From positions 186,001 to 250,000 of the forward strand of contig OY282375.1 of the NCBI GenBank assembly GCA_958295825.1: DNA of 64,000 bases. The letters are read 5' to 3'. The translations under genes and the position numbers were made by a program. Source of the stretch: an uncultured Candidatus Entotheonella sp. (lineage in GTDB: Bacteria; Tectomicrobia; Entotheonellia; Entotheonellales; Entotheonellaceae). Position 1 is the stretch's first letter, and each line of letters opens with the position of its first letter. The notes under the pieces were generated by a model. It saw only the letters and a list, made by a program, of their open reading frames with translations. It was not told the origin of the DNA and ran no database searches. Below, piece after piece: positions 36,170 through 45,032 of this stretch.

Positions 36170-36190
36170 ATTCCGGGCCTGACCCGGAAT
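36170..36190. repeat. REP-like palindrome
   Basis: ATTCCGGG, five-base loop, CCCGGAAT, within the common dispersed form GGTCATTCCGGG..CCCGGAATCC. It marks the start of an IS-rich intergenic block. Confidence 0.6.
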
Positions 36191-36283
36191 CCACTGCCCA
36201 GACCGGACAGGCCGTTTGGCATCTGGCAACCCTGGCCTCTCTAGAATCACAGACGAAGCGCAACACCTTGCCAAGGTGTTGTC

Positions 36284-36473
36284 ATGGCAACCCAATATGC
36301 GCACCTCAACATGGAAGAACGCTGCCAGATTGCCCGATTACACACCGACGGGACACTCTCTCCGACAAATCGCGGCAACTCTGGACCTCAAGTCATCAAC
36401 CATCTCTCATGAACTGAAACGCAATGGCTCGAAAACCCTCGGCTACCAACTCCTCTATGCCGACAAAACGTGA
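36284..36473 (+). pseudogene. IS30-family transposase N-terminal fragment, frameshifted
   Basis: The ATG frame gives MATQYAHLNMEERCQIARLH, then shifts by one base near 36345 into HSLRQIAATLDLKSSTISHE and LKRNGSK, the helix-turn-helix start of IS30-family transposases. The rest of the gene, including the DDE domain, is absent. Confidence 0.75.
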
Positions 36474-36605
36474 TGCAAGGCCTGCAGGAAAAAGTCGCAC
36501 GACGTGGACTTACCGTGTTCGCACCGTTTGAAACATCGCAACAAGTAGTTACAGGCTTAACAATTCAGACTGTGGATAATACCTTCTCTTGCAGGAGGTG
36601 ACGCC

Positions 36606-36802
36606 ATGAATCTGAGCAGCATTTTCACCAACCCGACGCAAGAATCCTGCCTGGGCCATCTCGAAACCGTCCGTTGGGGCGACGACCCTGCCTGCCCATC
36701 TTGCAAGAGCAACAACGTGGCGCGCAAGAACGAACGGGACAAGGCGGGCCGTTGGAATTGCCACGCTTGCAAGTCCAGCTTCAACGTCCTGCCCGGCATC
36801 TT
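36606..36802 (+). pseudogene. IS1595-family transposase, N-terminal zinc-ribbon fragment
   Basis: Starts at an ATG after GCAGGAGGTGACGCC. ESCLGHLETVRWGDDPACPS and the two cysteine pairs CPSC and CHAC form the zinc ribbon that opens IS1595 transposases. After SSFNVLPGI the frame runs into inverted P63C sequence and stops. It is opposite in orientation to the other IS1595 remnant to its right, so at least two copies contributed. Confidence 0.8.
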
Positions 36803-36942
36803 CCTTCTGGTGGCTGGAAGTCGATAGATGAATTCAGCGCCGCGATTAACGCGTTGGAAACAAAAGGGAAAATGGCTTTGGCGGCCAAAACGGGGGATTT
36901 GGGCGCCGCAGTCCATAGGAGCGCCTCCGCGTCTGGCACCAA
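36803..36942 (-). pseudogene. Fragment of a P63C gene
   Basis: On the minus strand the frames read LGARRGGAPMDCGAQIPRFG and AKAIFPFVSNALIAALNSSI then DFQPPEG, aligning with LGIGASRGSPKIDRGAQIPR and AKAIFPFVSNELIAVLKSPV of the intact P63C gene at 20327. The DNA is about 80% identical over this stretch by eye. The N-terminal start, the P63C domain itself and the frame are lost. Confidence 0.75.
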
Positions 36943-37473
36943 GACCCAGCAAGACTCGATGTTAGTCGTGTGAACGTCGCCGCCGACGTACCCTTCCTTG
37001 TGCTGGATGACCTCATGCGGCAGCAGCTTCGACAGGCCCTTGTACTCGTCGGTAATCAGGCGGGTCTTCTTGATGTCTACAGGCCGGACCACGAAGGCGC
37101 GCGAGTTGCGGCCCTTCAACTTGTCCTTTGGCATGGCCTTCGCGGTGATATTGCCCATCCGTTCGACGGCTCCGATCCCAGGGGCTTGCTTGGCGCCACG
37201 TCCGCGCTGCGGCTTGTCTTCCGGGTTGTCGTACTGCTTGCCCTGGCGCGGTTTGCCGCCGACGTAGGTGGCATCCATTTCGACGATGCCGGTCAGGTCA
37301 GCAGGCGCTGGTGATCAACTTGGTTCATGGCCTTGCGAATCTGCGTGGCGATGCGCCAGGCGGTGTTCTTGTTCACCTGAAGGTCCGCGGGACGCTGGAG
37401 GGCAAGACAGGCCCTGCTTGGCGTTCAGCATGAGCGCGACGGCCAGGAACCACTTCGGCAGGGTGATGTTCAC
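36943..37473 (-). pseudogene. IS1595-family transposase, middle and C-terminal parts, frameshifted
   Basis: Reading on the minus strand: VNITLPKWFLAVALMLNAKQ, (shift) ADLQVNKNTAWRIATQIRKA, (shift) VEMDATYVGGKPRQGKQYDN, then KKTRLITDEYKGLSKLLPHE and TTNIES. The catalytic E/DDE region is there but two frame breaks and loss of both ends make it dead. It joins directly to P63C sequence at 36942, within the NNIES motif region. The GTG near 37473 follows AAAAGGAGTGAGCC. Confidence 0.8.
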
Positions 37474-37542
37474 GGCTCACTCCTTTTCTCAAACGTTGAT
37501 GATGAGAAAAGAACAGGCCATGGGTGATTTATAGACAAGACT

Positions 37543-37800
37543 CTAAACTAGGAAATTCCGTATTTTGGTGGCTTCGAGCCCTTGCTGCGGATGCGCCAGA
37601 GCCGTCACGCAAAGAACCAGCACGAGGGCACGCAGCAGGGGCAGCGCCTCGCGCAGGCGAGTCATGACGGAGCGGGGAAGAATGGTCAGATCGTGCAGGG
37701 CGGAATAATCAATGGCAGCAGGCCGCTGACGGCGGCTGAAGAAGACAACGAGAGGCACAAAAGAGCCCGGCAGCGGCCAGGGGACACTCCCCAGGCTCAT
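37543..37800 (-). pseudogene. batA-like VWA protein gene, truncated after ~80 codons
   Basis: The N-terminal 80 residues match Bat/VWA 'aerotolerance' proteins: RPAAIDYSALHDLTILPRSV, TRLREALPLLRALVLVLCVT and ALAHPQQGLEATKIR. In intact homologues the last phrase leads straight into the VWA domain (GIDIVLALDVSGSM), but here the frame ends in a few foreign codons (NFLV) where IS1595-related DNA begins. The VWA domain is nowhere in the window. It overlaps the stop of the BatD-like gene by 4 bases. Confidence 0.75.
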
Positions 37801-38867
37801 GCAGCGTAGGCCCCCGCCGCTTCGGCGCTGACGAGGGCCTCCGGGTCAGCCGTCTGCTCGATGAATTCGCGCGCCCGCTGCAGGGCGTTCTGCATGGCGT
37901 CGGGGCCGGGCTGGTGGCGGGCGAATTTCACCAAATCGCAGTGTTCCAGGAAGGCGCTGAGCAGGTCGCGGTACTCTGCGATGGGCCCGCCGGCGACGAG
38001 CATGGCGTCGAGAAACTCCTCGGTGGTCTGCTCCGGGGCGCGCAGGTCGAAGCGCCATTCGATGTAGTGCCGCAGGATGCCGGATACCCGCACGTAGAAC
38101 TCCTCGATGCGCTGCGAGGTGATGAGGTCGTCGCTCTGCAAACGGTCCAGGGCGGCCAGGGCCAGCATGTGCGCCGGTTGCGACGGCTCGCCGCGAAGCA
38201 GACGCCGGCGGCGCGCGCGTCGCCACCACAAGATCGCCAGCACGGCGAGCACAAGCGCCGCGGCGATGAGGACCCAGGCCCATACCGGCAGGCCGCGCCA
38301 AGCCAATTCGACCGGCGGCGCGATGTCTTTCGGTTTTTTGAGGTCGGCCCCTTCCGGTAGAACAGAGGTCACGACGATCTGGAACGGCTCCGTGGTCAGT
38401 AGTTGCGGCTCCACATCCTCGGCCGCCCCCTCTTCGAAAAGTGTGACCGTCAGCGTCGGAATGGCAAGCTCGCCGATCTCCTCGACTTCCAGCAGATACT
38501 CCCGCTTCCATTGGCGCAGTTGCGGATCCGACATTTCGGGGTCGGGTGTAAAGTCGTTGCGCACCAGGAAGGGGCCGAGGCGGTCGAAGATCTCCGGAAA
38601 GATGACGGCCTTGTCGGCAGGCGCGGTGACCGATAGGGTCAGCCGCAGTTGATCGGCCATCCCCATGCTGCGCCGGTCGGCGGCCAGGGTGACGATCACG
38701 TTGCCCTCGGCGACGTGCTGCTCAAGCGATTCCTCAACCGCAGCGCGCGATTCCTGTGCAGCCGCCTGTATTGCCATCAGGGCAACAAGACATGCCAGGG
38801 TCACCAGCCAAGTGAACCGTCCGCCACGATCAATAGTCCGAAACGCTCTGCCAAGATGAGTCATCAT
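37797..38867 (-). CDS. BatD-like / DUF4381-type membrane protein of the MoxR-Bat operon
   Basis: 356 residues. A signal peptide (WLVTLACLVALMAIQAAAQE) leads to a beta-rich periplasmic domain (VIVTLAADRRSMGMADQLRL, LTLSVTAPADKAVIFPEIFD) of the kind found in BatD, a transmembrane helix at about 200-222 (VWAWVLIAAALVLAVLAILW), a basic stop-transfer run, and a cytoplasmic helical DUF4381-like domain (RIEEFYVRVSGILRHYIEWR). Works with MoxR ATPase and VWA proteins in envelope-related chaperoning, by family analogy. The gene is intact, but both neighbours (DUF58 and batA) are broken, so the system is probably non-functional. Confidence 0.8.
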   Translation of the reverse strand: MMTHLGRAFRTIDRGGRFTWLVTLACLVALMAIQAAAQESRAAVEESLEQHVAEGNVIVTLAADRRSMGMADQLRLTLSVTAPADKAVIFPEIFDRLGPFLVRNDFTPDPEMSDPQLRQWKREYLLEVEEIGELAIPTLTVTLFEEGAAEDVEPQLLTTEPFQIVVTSVLPEGADLKKPKDIAPPVELAWRGLPVWAWVLIAAALVLAVLAILWWRRARRRRLLRGEPSQPAHMLALAALDRLQSDDLITSQRIEEFYVRVSGILRHYIEWRFDLRAPEQTTEEFLDAMLVAGGPIAEYRDLLSAFLEHCDLVKFARHQPGPDAMQNALQRAREFIEQTADPEALVSAEAAGAYAA

Positions 38868-39465
38868 CCATTCCCCGCTGGGATTCCCTAATGCCAGCGC
38901 CGCTCCCGCTTGCGGAAGAACCGCACCAGGGACGGCATGTACGGCTGATCCGTAAACACCTCGATTTCGTCGATTCCAATGGATCGGAACAGCTGCCGGT
39001 ATCCAGCACCATCAGGGCGCCGATCTCCAAGTCCCGCAGGGTGACAAAACCGAGCCGCGGTAGGCACACCTCGCGCCGATCAGTAATGCTAACCGGAATC
39101 ACGTCGTGACGCCGATACGCCAAGCGCAGCGGCTGATCATAGCCCGACGTGGGAAAGTCGGACACCAGGAAGCACACCATCCTGCGGCGGCTGATGCGGA
39201 GCAAGTATTCCAGCGCCGAGCCGCCGTCGGTGCGCTGCTGCCGGAGCTGGAAATACAGCACCTCCCGGATGATCCGCAGCACGTGGCGCTTGCCCTCCCG
39301 CGGCGGAACGAATTTCTCGACGCGGTTCCGTGAACAGGATAAGGCCGACCCGGTCGTTATTCATGACGCGGCGAGCCGTGACGTTCCAAATCGATCGTAC
39401 GAATTTCGTCGGCTGGCGGTGGATTGAATCTGGCGCACGTGCTTGAGAATGTCGGGTGGAAGCAT
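38830..39465 (-). pseudogene. DUF58 protein gene, with internal deletions and frameshifts
   Basis: The start MLPPDILKHVRQIQ and the piece FVRSIWNVTARR match the N-terminal region of DUF58 proteins, but the ~30 residues normally between them and the ~60-residue VWA-like centre after them are missing. MNNDRVGLILFTE follows, then a one-base shift to RVEKFVPPREGKRHVLRIIR and SALEYLLRISRRRMVCFLVS, VSITDRREVCLPRLGFVTL. DUF58 proteins are normally ~290 residues; this is a decayed gene between moxR and the BatD-like gene. Confidence 0.8.
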
Positions 39466-39507
39466 GCCAGGGGATCAGAACGCAGAGCCTAGCCGGCCGA
39501 CGCCGAT

Positions 39508-40497
39508 TCAAGGTACCGGCAGGTGATCGAAAATCTGCTGAACGATGTGCTCGGCCGTCACGTCCGCGGCTTCCGCTTCGTAGGTAATGAGGACACGGTG
39601 ACGCAGAACGTCCATACCGATCCACTTGACGTCCTGCGGCGTGACGTAGCCGCGCCCGTGCAGGAAAGCCACCGCCTTGGCCGCCAGCGCCAGGTAAATG
39701 GTGGCGCGTGGCGAGGCGCCGTATTCGATGTAGTGGCCGAGGTCGAGCTTGTAGTCCTGCGGCTCGCGCGTGGCGTACACGATATCAACGATGTAATGCT
39801 TGATCTTATCGTCCAGATAGATCGAATCCACCACCTCGCGCAGTTGCAGAATATCAGCCGGGCTGACCACCGATTTGACCTCGATATGAGGCTGCGTGTG
39901 GGCCATGCGCTCGAGGATCTGCAGCTCTTCGTCGCGGTTGGGGTAGGGGATGTGCAGCTTCAGCATGAAGCGATCGACCTGGGCTTCCGGCAGGGGGTAG
40001 GTACCCTCCTGCTCCAGCGGGTTCTGGGTGGCGAGTACAAGAAAAGGTTGCGGCAGGGGGAAACTGTCGTCGCCGATGGTCACTTGGCCTTCCTGCATGG
40101 CTTCCAGCAGCGCGCTCTGCACCTTGGCGGGGGCACGGTTGATTTCGTCGGCCAGCACCAGGTTGGCAAACACCGGACCCTTGCGCACTTGAAAGCTGCC
40201 CGTCTGCGGCTGGTAGATGAGGGTGCCGATCAGGTCCGCCGGCAGCAGGTCGGGGGTGAACTGCACCCGCTGGTACTCCGCCTGCAGGGCCTGCGCCAGC
40301 GTGGTCACGGAGCGCGTCTTGGCCAGTCCCGGGACACCTTCCAAAAGCACGTGGCCGTTGGCGAGAAGGCCGATCAAAAGCCGTTCGATCATGTAGCGTT
40401 GACCCACGATCACCTGCTCCATTTCGTGCGTCAGGCTCTGCACGATATGGGTGTGTTTTTCTACTTCAGCGCCAATCTCTTCCACATCAAGGGACAT
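39508..40497 (-). CDS. MoxR-family AAA+ ATPase
   Basis: 329 residues, intact. Walker A is GVPGLAKTR, Walker B LVLADEINRAPAKVQ, followed by sensor region LVLATQNPLEQEGTYPLPEA with DRF, and the C-terminal lid (GYVTPQDVKWIGMDVLRHR). MoxR ATPases act as chaperones for VWA-domain partners in metalloenzyme maturation or stress tolerance. First gene of the minus-strand moxR-DUF58-batD-batA operon, of which DUF58 and batA are now broken, so it may be an orphan. The ATG at 40497 follows GAGGAAATGACTT. Confidence 0.94.
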   Translation of the reverse strand: MSLDVEEIGAEVEKHTHIVQSLTHEMEQVIVGQRYMIERLLIGLLANGHVLLEGVPGLAKTRSVTTLAQALQAEYQRVQFTPDLLPADLIGTLIYQPQTGSFQVRKGPVFANLVLADEINRAPAKVQSALLEAMQEGQVTIGDDSFPLPQPFLVLATQNPLEQEGTYPLPEAQVDRFMLKLHIPYPNRDEELQILERMAHTQPHIEVKSVVSPADILQLREVVDSIYLDDKIKHYIVDIVYATREPQDYKLDLGHYIEYGASPRATIYLALAAKAVAFLHGRGYVTPQDVKWIGMDVLRHRVLITYEAEAADVTAEHIVQQIFDHLPVP

Positions 40498-40639
40498 AAG
40501 TCATTTCCTCAGATAATCGTGTGACTCGGCAGCGCCGATGGCGAGGCATGCGGATATCGTCCAAGCCCAGTAGGGTCGGAAGCGGGAACTCATAGTACAC
40601 GACGCGCACCACGGAATACAGGACGAAACACGCCGCGTC

Positions 40640-41602
40640 TCAACCAGCAGGTCCGCGCAACTGCTCCAGAAGCACCGCCATGTCCGTCGGAACGGGCGAC
40701 GAAAACGTCATACAGCCGCCGTGCGTCGGATGCCGAAACCGCACCTGCGCGGCGTGCAGGGCCTGACGCGGAAAGGCCCGTATGGCCTGCTCCAACGCCG
40801 GCCTGCCCGGCCATCGGCGGGCGCCGGGCCCGTAGGTGGCGTCGCCTAGCACGGGGTGGCCGAGGGAAGCCAGGTGAACGCGGATCTGGTGCGTGCGGCC
40901 CGTCTCCAGGACCAGACCCAGCAAGCTGAGGGCGCCCCACGCTTCGAGCACTCGATAATGGGTGCGCGCCGCCCGGCCGCCGCGCGCCACAACGGCCATT
41001 TTCTTGCGCTGGGTGGGATGGCGACCAACCGGCGCGTCAATAGCTCCCGCCTGTGCCGGCATCGTGCCATACACCAGTGCCTGGTAGCGCCGCTGCAGCT
41101 TTCTCGCCTTGAGTTGCGCCGCCAAATGGCGATGGCTGCGGTCGTGCTTGGCCACCAGCAGCAGCCCGGAGGTGTCCTTGTCCAACCGGTGAATGATGCC
41201 CGGTCGCTCCTCGCCGCCGATGCCCGACAACGACCGGCAGTGAAACAGCAGGGCGTTGACTAGCGTGCCGCCGGGATGCCCGGGCGCCGGATGGACCACC
41301 AAGCCGGCCGGTTTGTCGATCACCAGCAGATCGTCATCTTCGTGCAGGACGTTGAGCGCCAGGGGTTCGGCGGCGAGGTCGGAGGGGCGCGGCGGCGGGA
41401 CGTGCAAATCAATGGTTTCGCCCTCTCGCACTCGGTAGTTGACGGATGCCGGGCCGTTCGCGGCCGCTGCTTGGCCCTCCTGAATGAGCCGTTGAACCTG
41501 CGTGCGGGACAGATCGGTGAGGCGCGACGCCAAATACTTGTCGAGCCGCATGCCGGCGTCTTCAGCCGCGACAACAAGGGTGAACCGTTGACCTGTGCTC
41601 AG
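40640..41602 (-). CDS. rluD: Ribosomal large-subunit pseudouridine synthase, RluD-like
   Basis: About 320 residues. An S4 RNA-binding domain (MRLDKYLASRLTDLSRTQVQ) precedes the RluA-family catalytic domain with GIIHRLDKDTSGLLLVAK (catalytic Asp in HRLDKDTSG), RTHQIRVHLASLGHPVLGD and the ending LHA..V.F.HP. It makes pseudouridines in helix 69 of 23S rRNA by analogy. The start is uncertain: the residues FTLVVAAEDAG before the first ATG (41551) belong to the family pattern, so translation probably begins upstream, plausibly at the CTG (41602) that overlaps the lspA stop as CTGA. It is directly downstream of lspA. Confidence 0.9.
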   Translation of the reverse strand: MSTGQRFTLVVAAEDAGMRLDKYLASRLTDLSRTQVQRLIQEGQAAAANGPASVNYRVREGETIDLHVPPPRPSDLAAEPLALNVLHEDDDLLVIDKPAGLVVHPAPGHPGGTLVNALLFHCRSLSGIGGEERPGIIHRLDKDTSGLLLVAKHDRSHRHLAAQLKARKLQRRYQALVYGTMPAQAGAIDAPVGRHPTQRKKMAVVARGGRAARTHYRVLEAWGALSLLGLVLETGRTHQIRVHLASLGHPVLGDATYGPGARRWPGRPALEQAIRAFPRQALHAAQVRFRHPTHGGCMTFSSPVPTDMAVLLEQLRGPAG

Positions 41603-42093
41603 CTCCCGGCCCTCGCGGTACGGAACGCGTCGAGGACCAGCAGCCCTACGCCCACGCAGATGGCGCTGTCCGCCACGTTGAAGGTGGGCCAGTGGTAGAC
41701 GTCGTACCAGTGCACGTCGAGAAAGTCGATCACCTGCCCGATACGGAAGCGGTCGATACCGTTGCCGGCGGCGCCGCCGGTCACCAGGCAGACGCCCCAC
41801 AGCGTCAGGGGTTGGGAGGCAGGCAGGCGCGACAGGTACCACACCAGTACTACCAGTGCCACCACGGTGATGGCCGGGAAGAAAATGCGCAGAACGTCGG
41901 GGTTGGATCGCGCCAGCAGACCGAAGGCGGAACCGGAATTGCGCACGTAGGTGAGGGCGAAGAAGTTCTCCACCAGCGGGCGGGACTCGTACAGCGCGAA
42001 GGTGTTGTGCACGTGGAGCTTGGTGGCTTGATCGAGGACCAGAACGAGGCCACCAACCCAACCCAACAGGCGCCATCTACTGCGTACTTGCAT
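41599..42093 (-). CDS. lspA: Lipoprotein signal peptidase (signal peptidase II)
   Basis: 164 residues with four hydrophobic segments. Catalytic aspartates lie in GGAAGNGIDRFRIGQVIDFL and FNVADSAICVG, and DQATKLHV and VRNSGSAFGLL are the other conserved blocks. It cleaves prolipoproteins after lipidation in the inner membrane. The usual NLIDR is NGIDR here, a minor change. It follows trpS by 23 bases and overlaps the rluD-like gene, giving trpS-lspA-rluD. Confidence 0.96.
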   Translation of the reverse strand: MQVRSRWRLLGWVGGLVLVLDQATKLHVHNTFALYESRPLVENFFALTYVRNSGSAFGLLARSNPDVLRIFFPAITVVALVVLVWYLSRLPASQPLTLWGVCLVTGGAAGNGIDRFRIGQVIDFLDVHWYDVYHWPTFNVADSAICVGVGLLVLDAFRTARAGS

Positions 42094-42116
42094 CCCTGCT
42101 CCCTGCCGTGCGCTCG

Positions 42117-43103
42117 TCAGATGTGCATGGCGTCGCGCACTTCCGTCATCGTCTCCTGCGCGACCTGACGGGCGCGCTGACTGCCGTCGCGCATCACGTC
42201 CATCGCCTCGTCCGGGTGCGCCGTGTAGTGGGCACGCCGTTCGTGCAGGGGCTGCAGGTCCTCCACCATGTGGCTAATCAGCTTGCCCTTGCAGTCGATG
42301 CAGCCGATGCCCGCAGTGCGGCAACCCTGCGCCACCTCCTGCCGGTCCTCCTCGGTGCTGTAGATGCGATGGAAGTCGAACACGGGGCAAATGTCCGGGT
42401 CGCCGGGATCGGTGCGCCGCTTGCGCGCCGGGTCGGTCATCATCACCTTGACTTTTTTCGTCAGCGTTTCCGGGCTGTCGGACAGGTAGATAACGTTGTC
42501 GTAGCTCTTGCTCATCTTGCGCCCGTCGAGCCCCGGCAGCTTGGGCACCTCGGTCAGTTTCGGCTGTGGCTCCGGGAAGACGGCGCGGTCGTAGGTGTGG
42601 TTGAAGCGCCGCACGATCTCGCGGCTGAGCTCCACGTGCGACACCTGATCGGCGCCCACGGGCACCCAGTTGGCCTTGTACATGATGATGTCGGCGGTTT
42701 GCAGCAGGGGGTAGCCGAGGAAGCCGTAAGTGTTGAGCTCGCGGTCCTTGATTTCCTGTTGCTGCTCCTTGAACGTCGGCACGCGCTCCAGCCAAGCCAG
42801 CGGCGTCAGCATCGACAGCAGCAGGTGCAGCTCGGCGTGCTCCGGCACCTGCGACTGAACGAACAGCACGCTTTCGTCCGGGTCGAGCCCGGCGCTGAGG
42901 TAGTCGATGGCGATTTCCCGCACCCAGGTGCGAATCTGAGCCGTGTCCGCGTAGCCGGTGGTCAGGGCGTGCCAGTCGGCGATGAAGTAAAAGGCTTCGT
43001 AGTCCTTCTGCAACTGCACCCAGTTTTGCAGGGCGCCAAGAAGGTTGCCCAAGTGCAGCGTGCCTGACGACCGCATGCCACTCAGAATCCGCTCTTTGGT
43101 CAT
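42117..43103 (-). CDS. trpS: Tryptophanyl-tRNA synthetase
   Basis: 328 residues, normal length for the class Ic enzyme that charges tRNA-Trp. The HIGH-type motif is GTLHLGNLLGAL after GMRSS, the KMSKS loop is GRKMSKSYDNVIYLSD, and QVSHVELSREIVRRFNH lies in between. The ATG at 43103 follows AAGGAAACAGC. First gene of the trpS-lspA-rluD run. Confidence 0.97.
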   Translation of the reverse strand: MTKERILSGMRSSGTLHLGNLLGALQNWVQLQKDYEAFYFIADWHALTTGYADTAQIRTWVREIAIDYLSAGLDPDESVLFVQSQVPEHAELHLLLSMLTPLAWLERVPTFKEQQQEIKDRELNTYGFLGYPLLQTADIIMYKANWVPVGADQVSHVELSREIVRRFNHTYDRAVFPEPQPKLTEVPKLPGLDGRKMSKSYDNVIYLSDSPETLTKKVKVMMTDPARKRRTDPGDPDICPVFDFHRIYSTEEDRQEVAQGCRTAGIGCIDCKGKLISHMVEDLQPLHERRAHYTAHPDEAMDVMRDGSQRARQVAQETMTEVRDAMHI

Positions 43104-43229
43104 GCTGTTTCCTTACCGACAGAGAGGGGAAATTTTTTGGGGAAAATGCCTCGGACGGGCGTCCTGGGGCGCAAGCGTTGGAGCGCTAGAGCATTTCCGT
43201 ATCTAATGGAATTATCGAGGGACCAACTC

Positions 43230-43589
43230 GTAAAGCACAGCAATTTCGTGGTTTCGGATGCAAGTCAATCTGCTCCGAAAGTGCTCTAATGTATCGAATC
43301 GACCTGGGGGCGTCAAGCACCGTGTGGCCCCGGATGAGGAGCGCCACCATGTCGTGGCGGATTCGGATGTAGAAAGAGATGGGGTGGGCTCTGAGCCAGG
43401 CGAAAGACGTCGGCGCCGATAAATTCCCGGTCGGCTACCCGGCGGTCCATCTTGCGCCGCCAAGCACCATGAGGAACTGACCCGGCAACTCAGCGATGAC
43501 AAGGGCGGCCAGGCAGGTGACGCGAGTGCGGTGTAAGGCAAAGGTGGATTGGAGCAGGTCGGCGAGTCTGGTGTGTTTCAGGGTGCCAT
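43230..43589 (-). pseudogene. IS4-family-like transposase relic
   Basis: Minus-strand pieces in changing frames read GTLKHTRLADLLQSTFALHR and TRVTCLAALVIAEL (an N-terminal block of IS4-type transposases), then RVADREFIGADVFRLAQ and PISFYIRIRHDMVALL, matching the DREFIG..WF.WL...IPF.IRIR block of the catalytic domain. Everything between is missing and no complete frame remains. Confidence 0.6.
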
Positions 43590-43749
43590 CTCCTGAGAGT
43601 CAGTTGTTGTGGAGAGGCTTGGCAGACCTTCCACGATAGGAGGTTACACCTTCTCTTCCAAACACTTAAGGGCATCTCTAATAATACCCAATCACCCACG
43701 AGGATATGGAAAACATGTTGGCGCTTATGGGTGCGCCTCCCCCGCAGAC

Positions 43750-44517
43750 CTACTTCAGCCGGTCCTGCAAATCGGCTTTGAATTCCTGTGCCCGCGCCCA
43801 CCAGATCGTCTCTTCGGGCAGGGGACGCGCGGCCTCCATATACTCGTCCCACACGCGCAGGCCCTCGGAAGAGTTCATGCGCTTGTAGACCATCCCCAAG
43901 TTGTAAAGTGCCGCCGGGTAGCCGGGTCGCTGCTGGATGGCCTTCTTGTATGCCTGCACCGCGCAGTCGAGCTCGTAGTAATCCATCGTGCCGTTGGACT
44001 CCAACCCGCGCATGGCATAGGCGTTGCCACGATTGAACTCGGCCTCGGGGTATGACGGGCGCAGTTCGAGAGCCTCATCGTAGGCGTTGATTGCCTCGCG
44101 ATAGCGCTCGCGGTGGAGCAGGGCCGTGCCGAGCACGTAGTGCGCCTCGGCCCAGCCCGACTGCAGCTCAATGGCCTTTTCGAGATGCTCAATGGCCGCT
44201 TGCGGGTCGCCTTGCTGCACCAGCAAGGTGCCGAGGTTGAACAGCACGAGCGGGTCGTCGGGTTGCTGTTCGAGCGCCTGACGGCATTGCCCCACGGCGG
44301 CGTCCCAGCGCCGGTCCTTGCTGTACACGATACCCATGAGCGCATGCGCAGCAGCAACCGGCGATTCATCTTGGAGCAGAACGTCGCCAACGTCCTCAGC
44401 CTCCTTCCAACGCTCCGCCTCGACCAGCAGTTGCAACAGCGCCAAGCGCGTCTCGGCGTCCGCAGGGTCGGCCTCCACGGCCTGCTGCAAACGGGTGATT
44501 TCCGCCTCATCTGACAT
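43750..44517 (-). CDS. Tetratricopeptide-repeat protein
   Basis: 255 residues built of about six TPR units: for example VLFNLGTLLVQQGDPQAAIE, AHYVLGTALLHRERYREAIN and ALYNLGMVYKRM. No signal peptide or membrane helix, so cytoplasmic scaffold. Partner unknown. Last gene of a three-gene minus-strand run (metallophosphoesterase, rimI, TPR), 35 bases after rimI. Confidence 0.85.
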   Translation of the reverse strand: MSDEAEITRLQQAVEADPADAETRLALLQLLVEAERWKEAEDVGDVLLQDESPVAAAHALMGIVYSKDRRWDAAVGQCRQALEQQPDDPLVLFNLGTLLVQQGDPQAAIEHLEKAIELQSGWAEAHYVLGTALLHRERYREAINAYDEALELRPSYPEAEFNRGNAYAMRGLESNGTMDYYELDCAVQAYKKAIQQRPGYPAALYNLGMVYKRMNSSEGLRVWDEYMEAARPLPEETIWWARAQEFKADLQDRLK

Positions 44518-44552
44518 TTTCGTTTCTCCGTAGATTCTTCATGTAACGCCAT

Positions 44553-45032
44553 TCACAGCGGGTCGCGCCACAGGATGAGGGCGTCCTCGCTCGGGCGCTG
44601 GTAATACTTGGGGCGAACGCCAACCGGAGCGAATCCCAGGCGGTAGTAAAGTTGCTGGGCGCCGACATTCGAAGTCCGCACTTCCAGGATGGCGCGAGCG
44701 CAGTCGGCCTGCCGCGCCTGTTCCATGGCTTCCGACAGGATGTGCTGCGCGATGCCCCGCCGACGCCAGGCCGGCGCCACGGCAAGGATCATGACGTGCA
44801 TTTCATCCAATACCGCGCGATAGCCGATGTAGCCGACAATGGTGGTGGGCCGCTTCTCCAGGCGCGCGACCAGCAGTTGGGAACTCGGGCCTTGTCGAAT
44901 TTCGGACAGGAACATGCTGTCGGTCCAGGGCATGCTGAAGGATTTGTGCTCAATGGCGAGAACGGCATCGAGGTCGTCGGCCAGCATCGGCTCCATCAAG
45001 ACGCTGGGGTTGCGCGCGGTGGCTGTCCGCAT
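44553..45032 (-). CDS. rimI: Ribosomal-protein-alanine N-acetyltransferase, GNAT family
   Basis: 159 residues. Family marks are SMPWTDSMFLSEI near the start, VGYIGYRAVLDEMHVMILAV, the acetyl-CoA loop APAWRRRGIAQHIL (R/QxxGxG/A) and LYYRLGFAPVGVRPKYY. RimI acetylates the N-terminus of ribosomal protein S18. The ATG overlaps the metallophosphoesterase stop as TGATG, showing translational coupling. Confidence 0.9.
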   Translation of the reverse strand: MRTATARNPSVLMEPMLADDLDAVLAIEHKSFSMPWTDSMFLSEIRQGPSSQLLVARLEKRPTTIVGYIGYRAVLDEMHVMILAVAPAWRRRGIAQHILSEAMEQARQADCARAILEVRTSNVGAQQLYYRLGFAPVGVRPKYYQRPSEDALILWRDPL

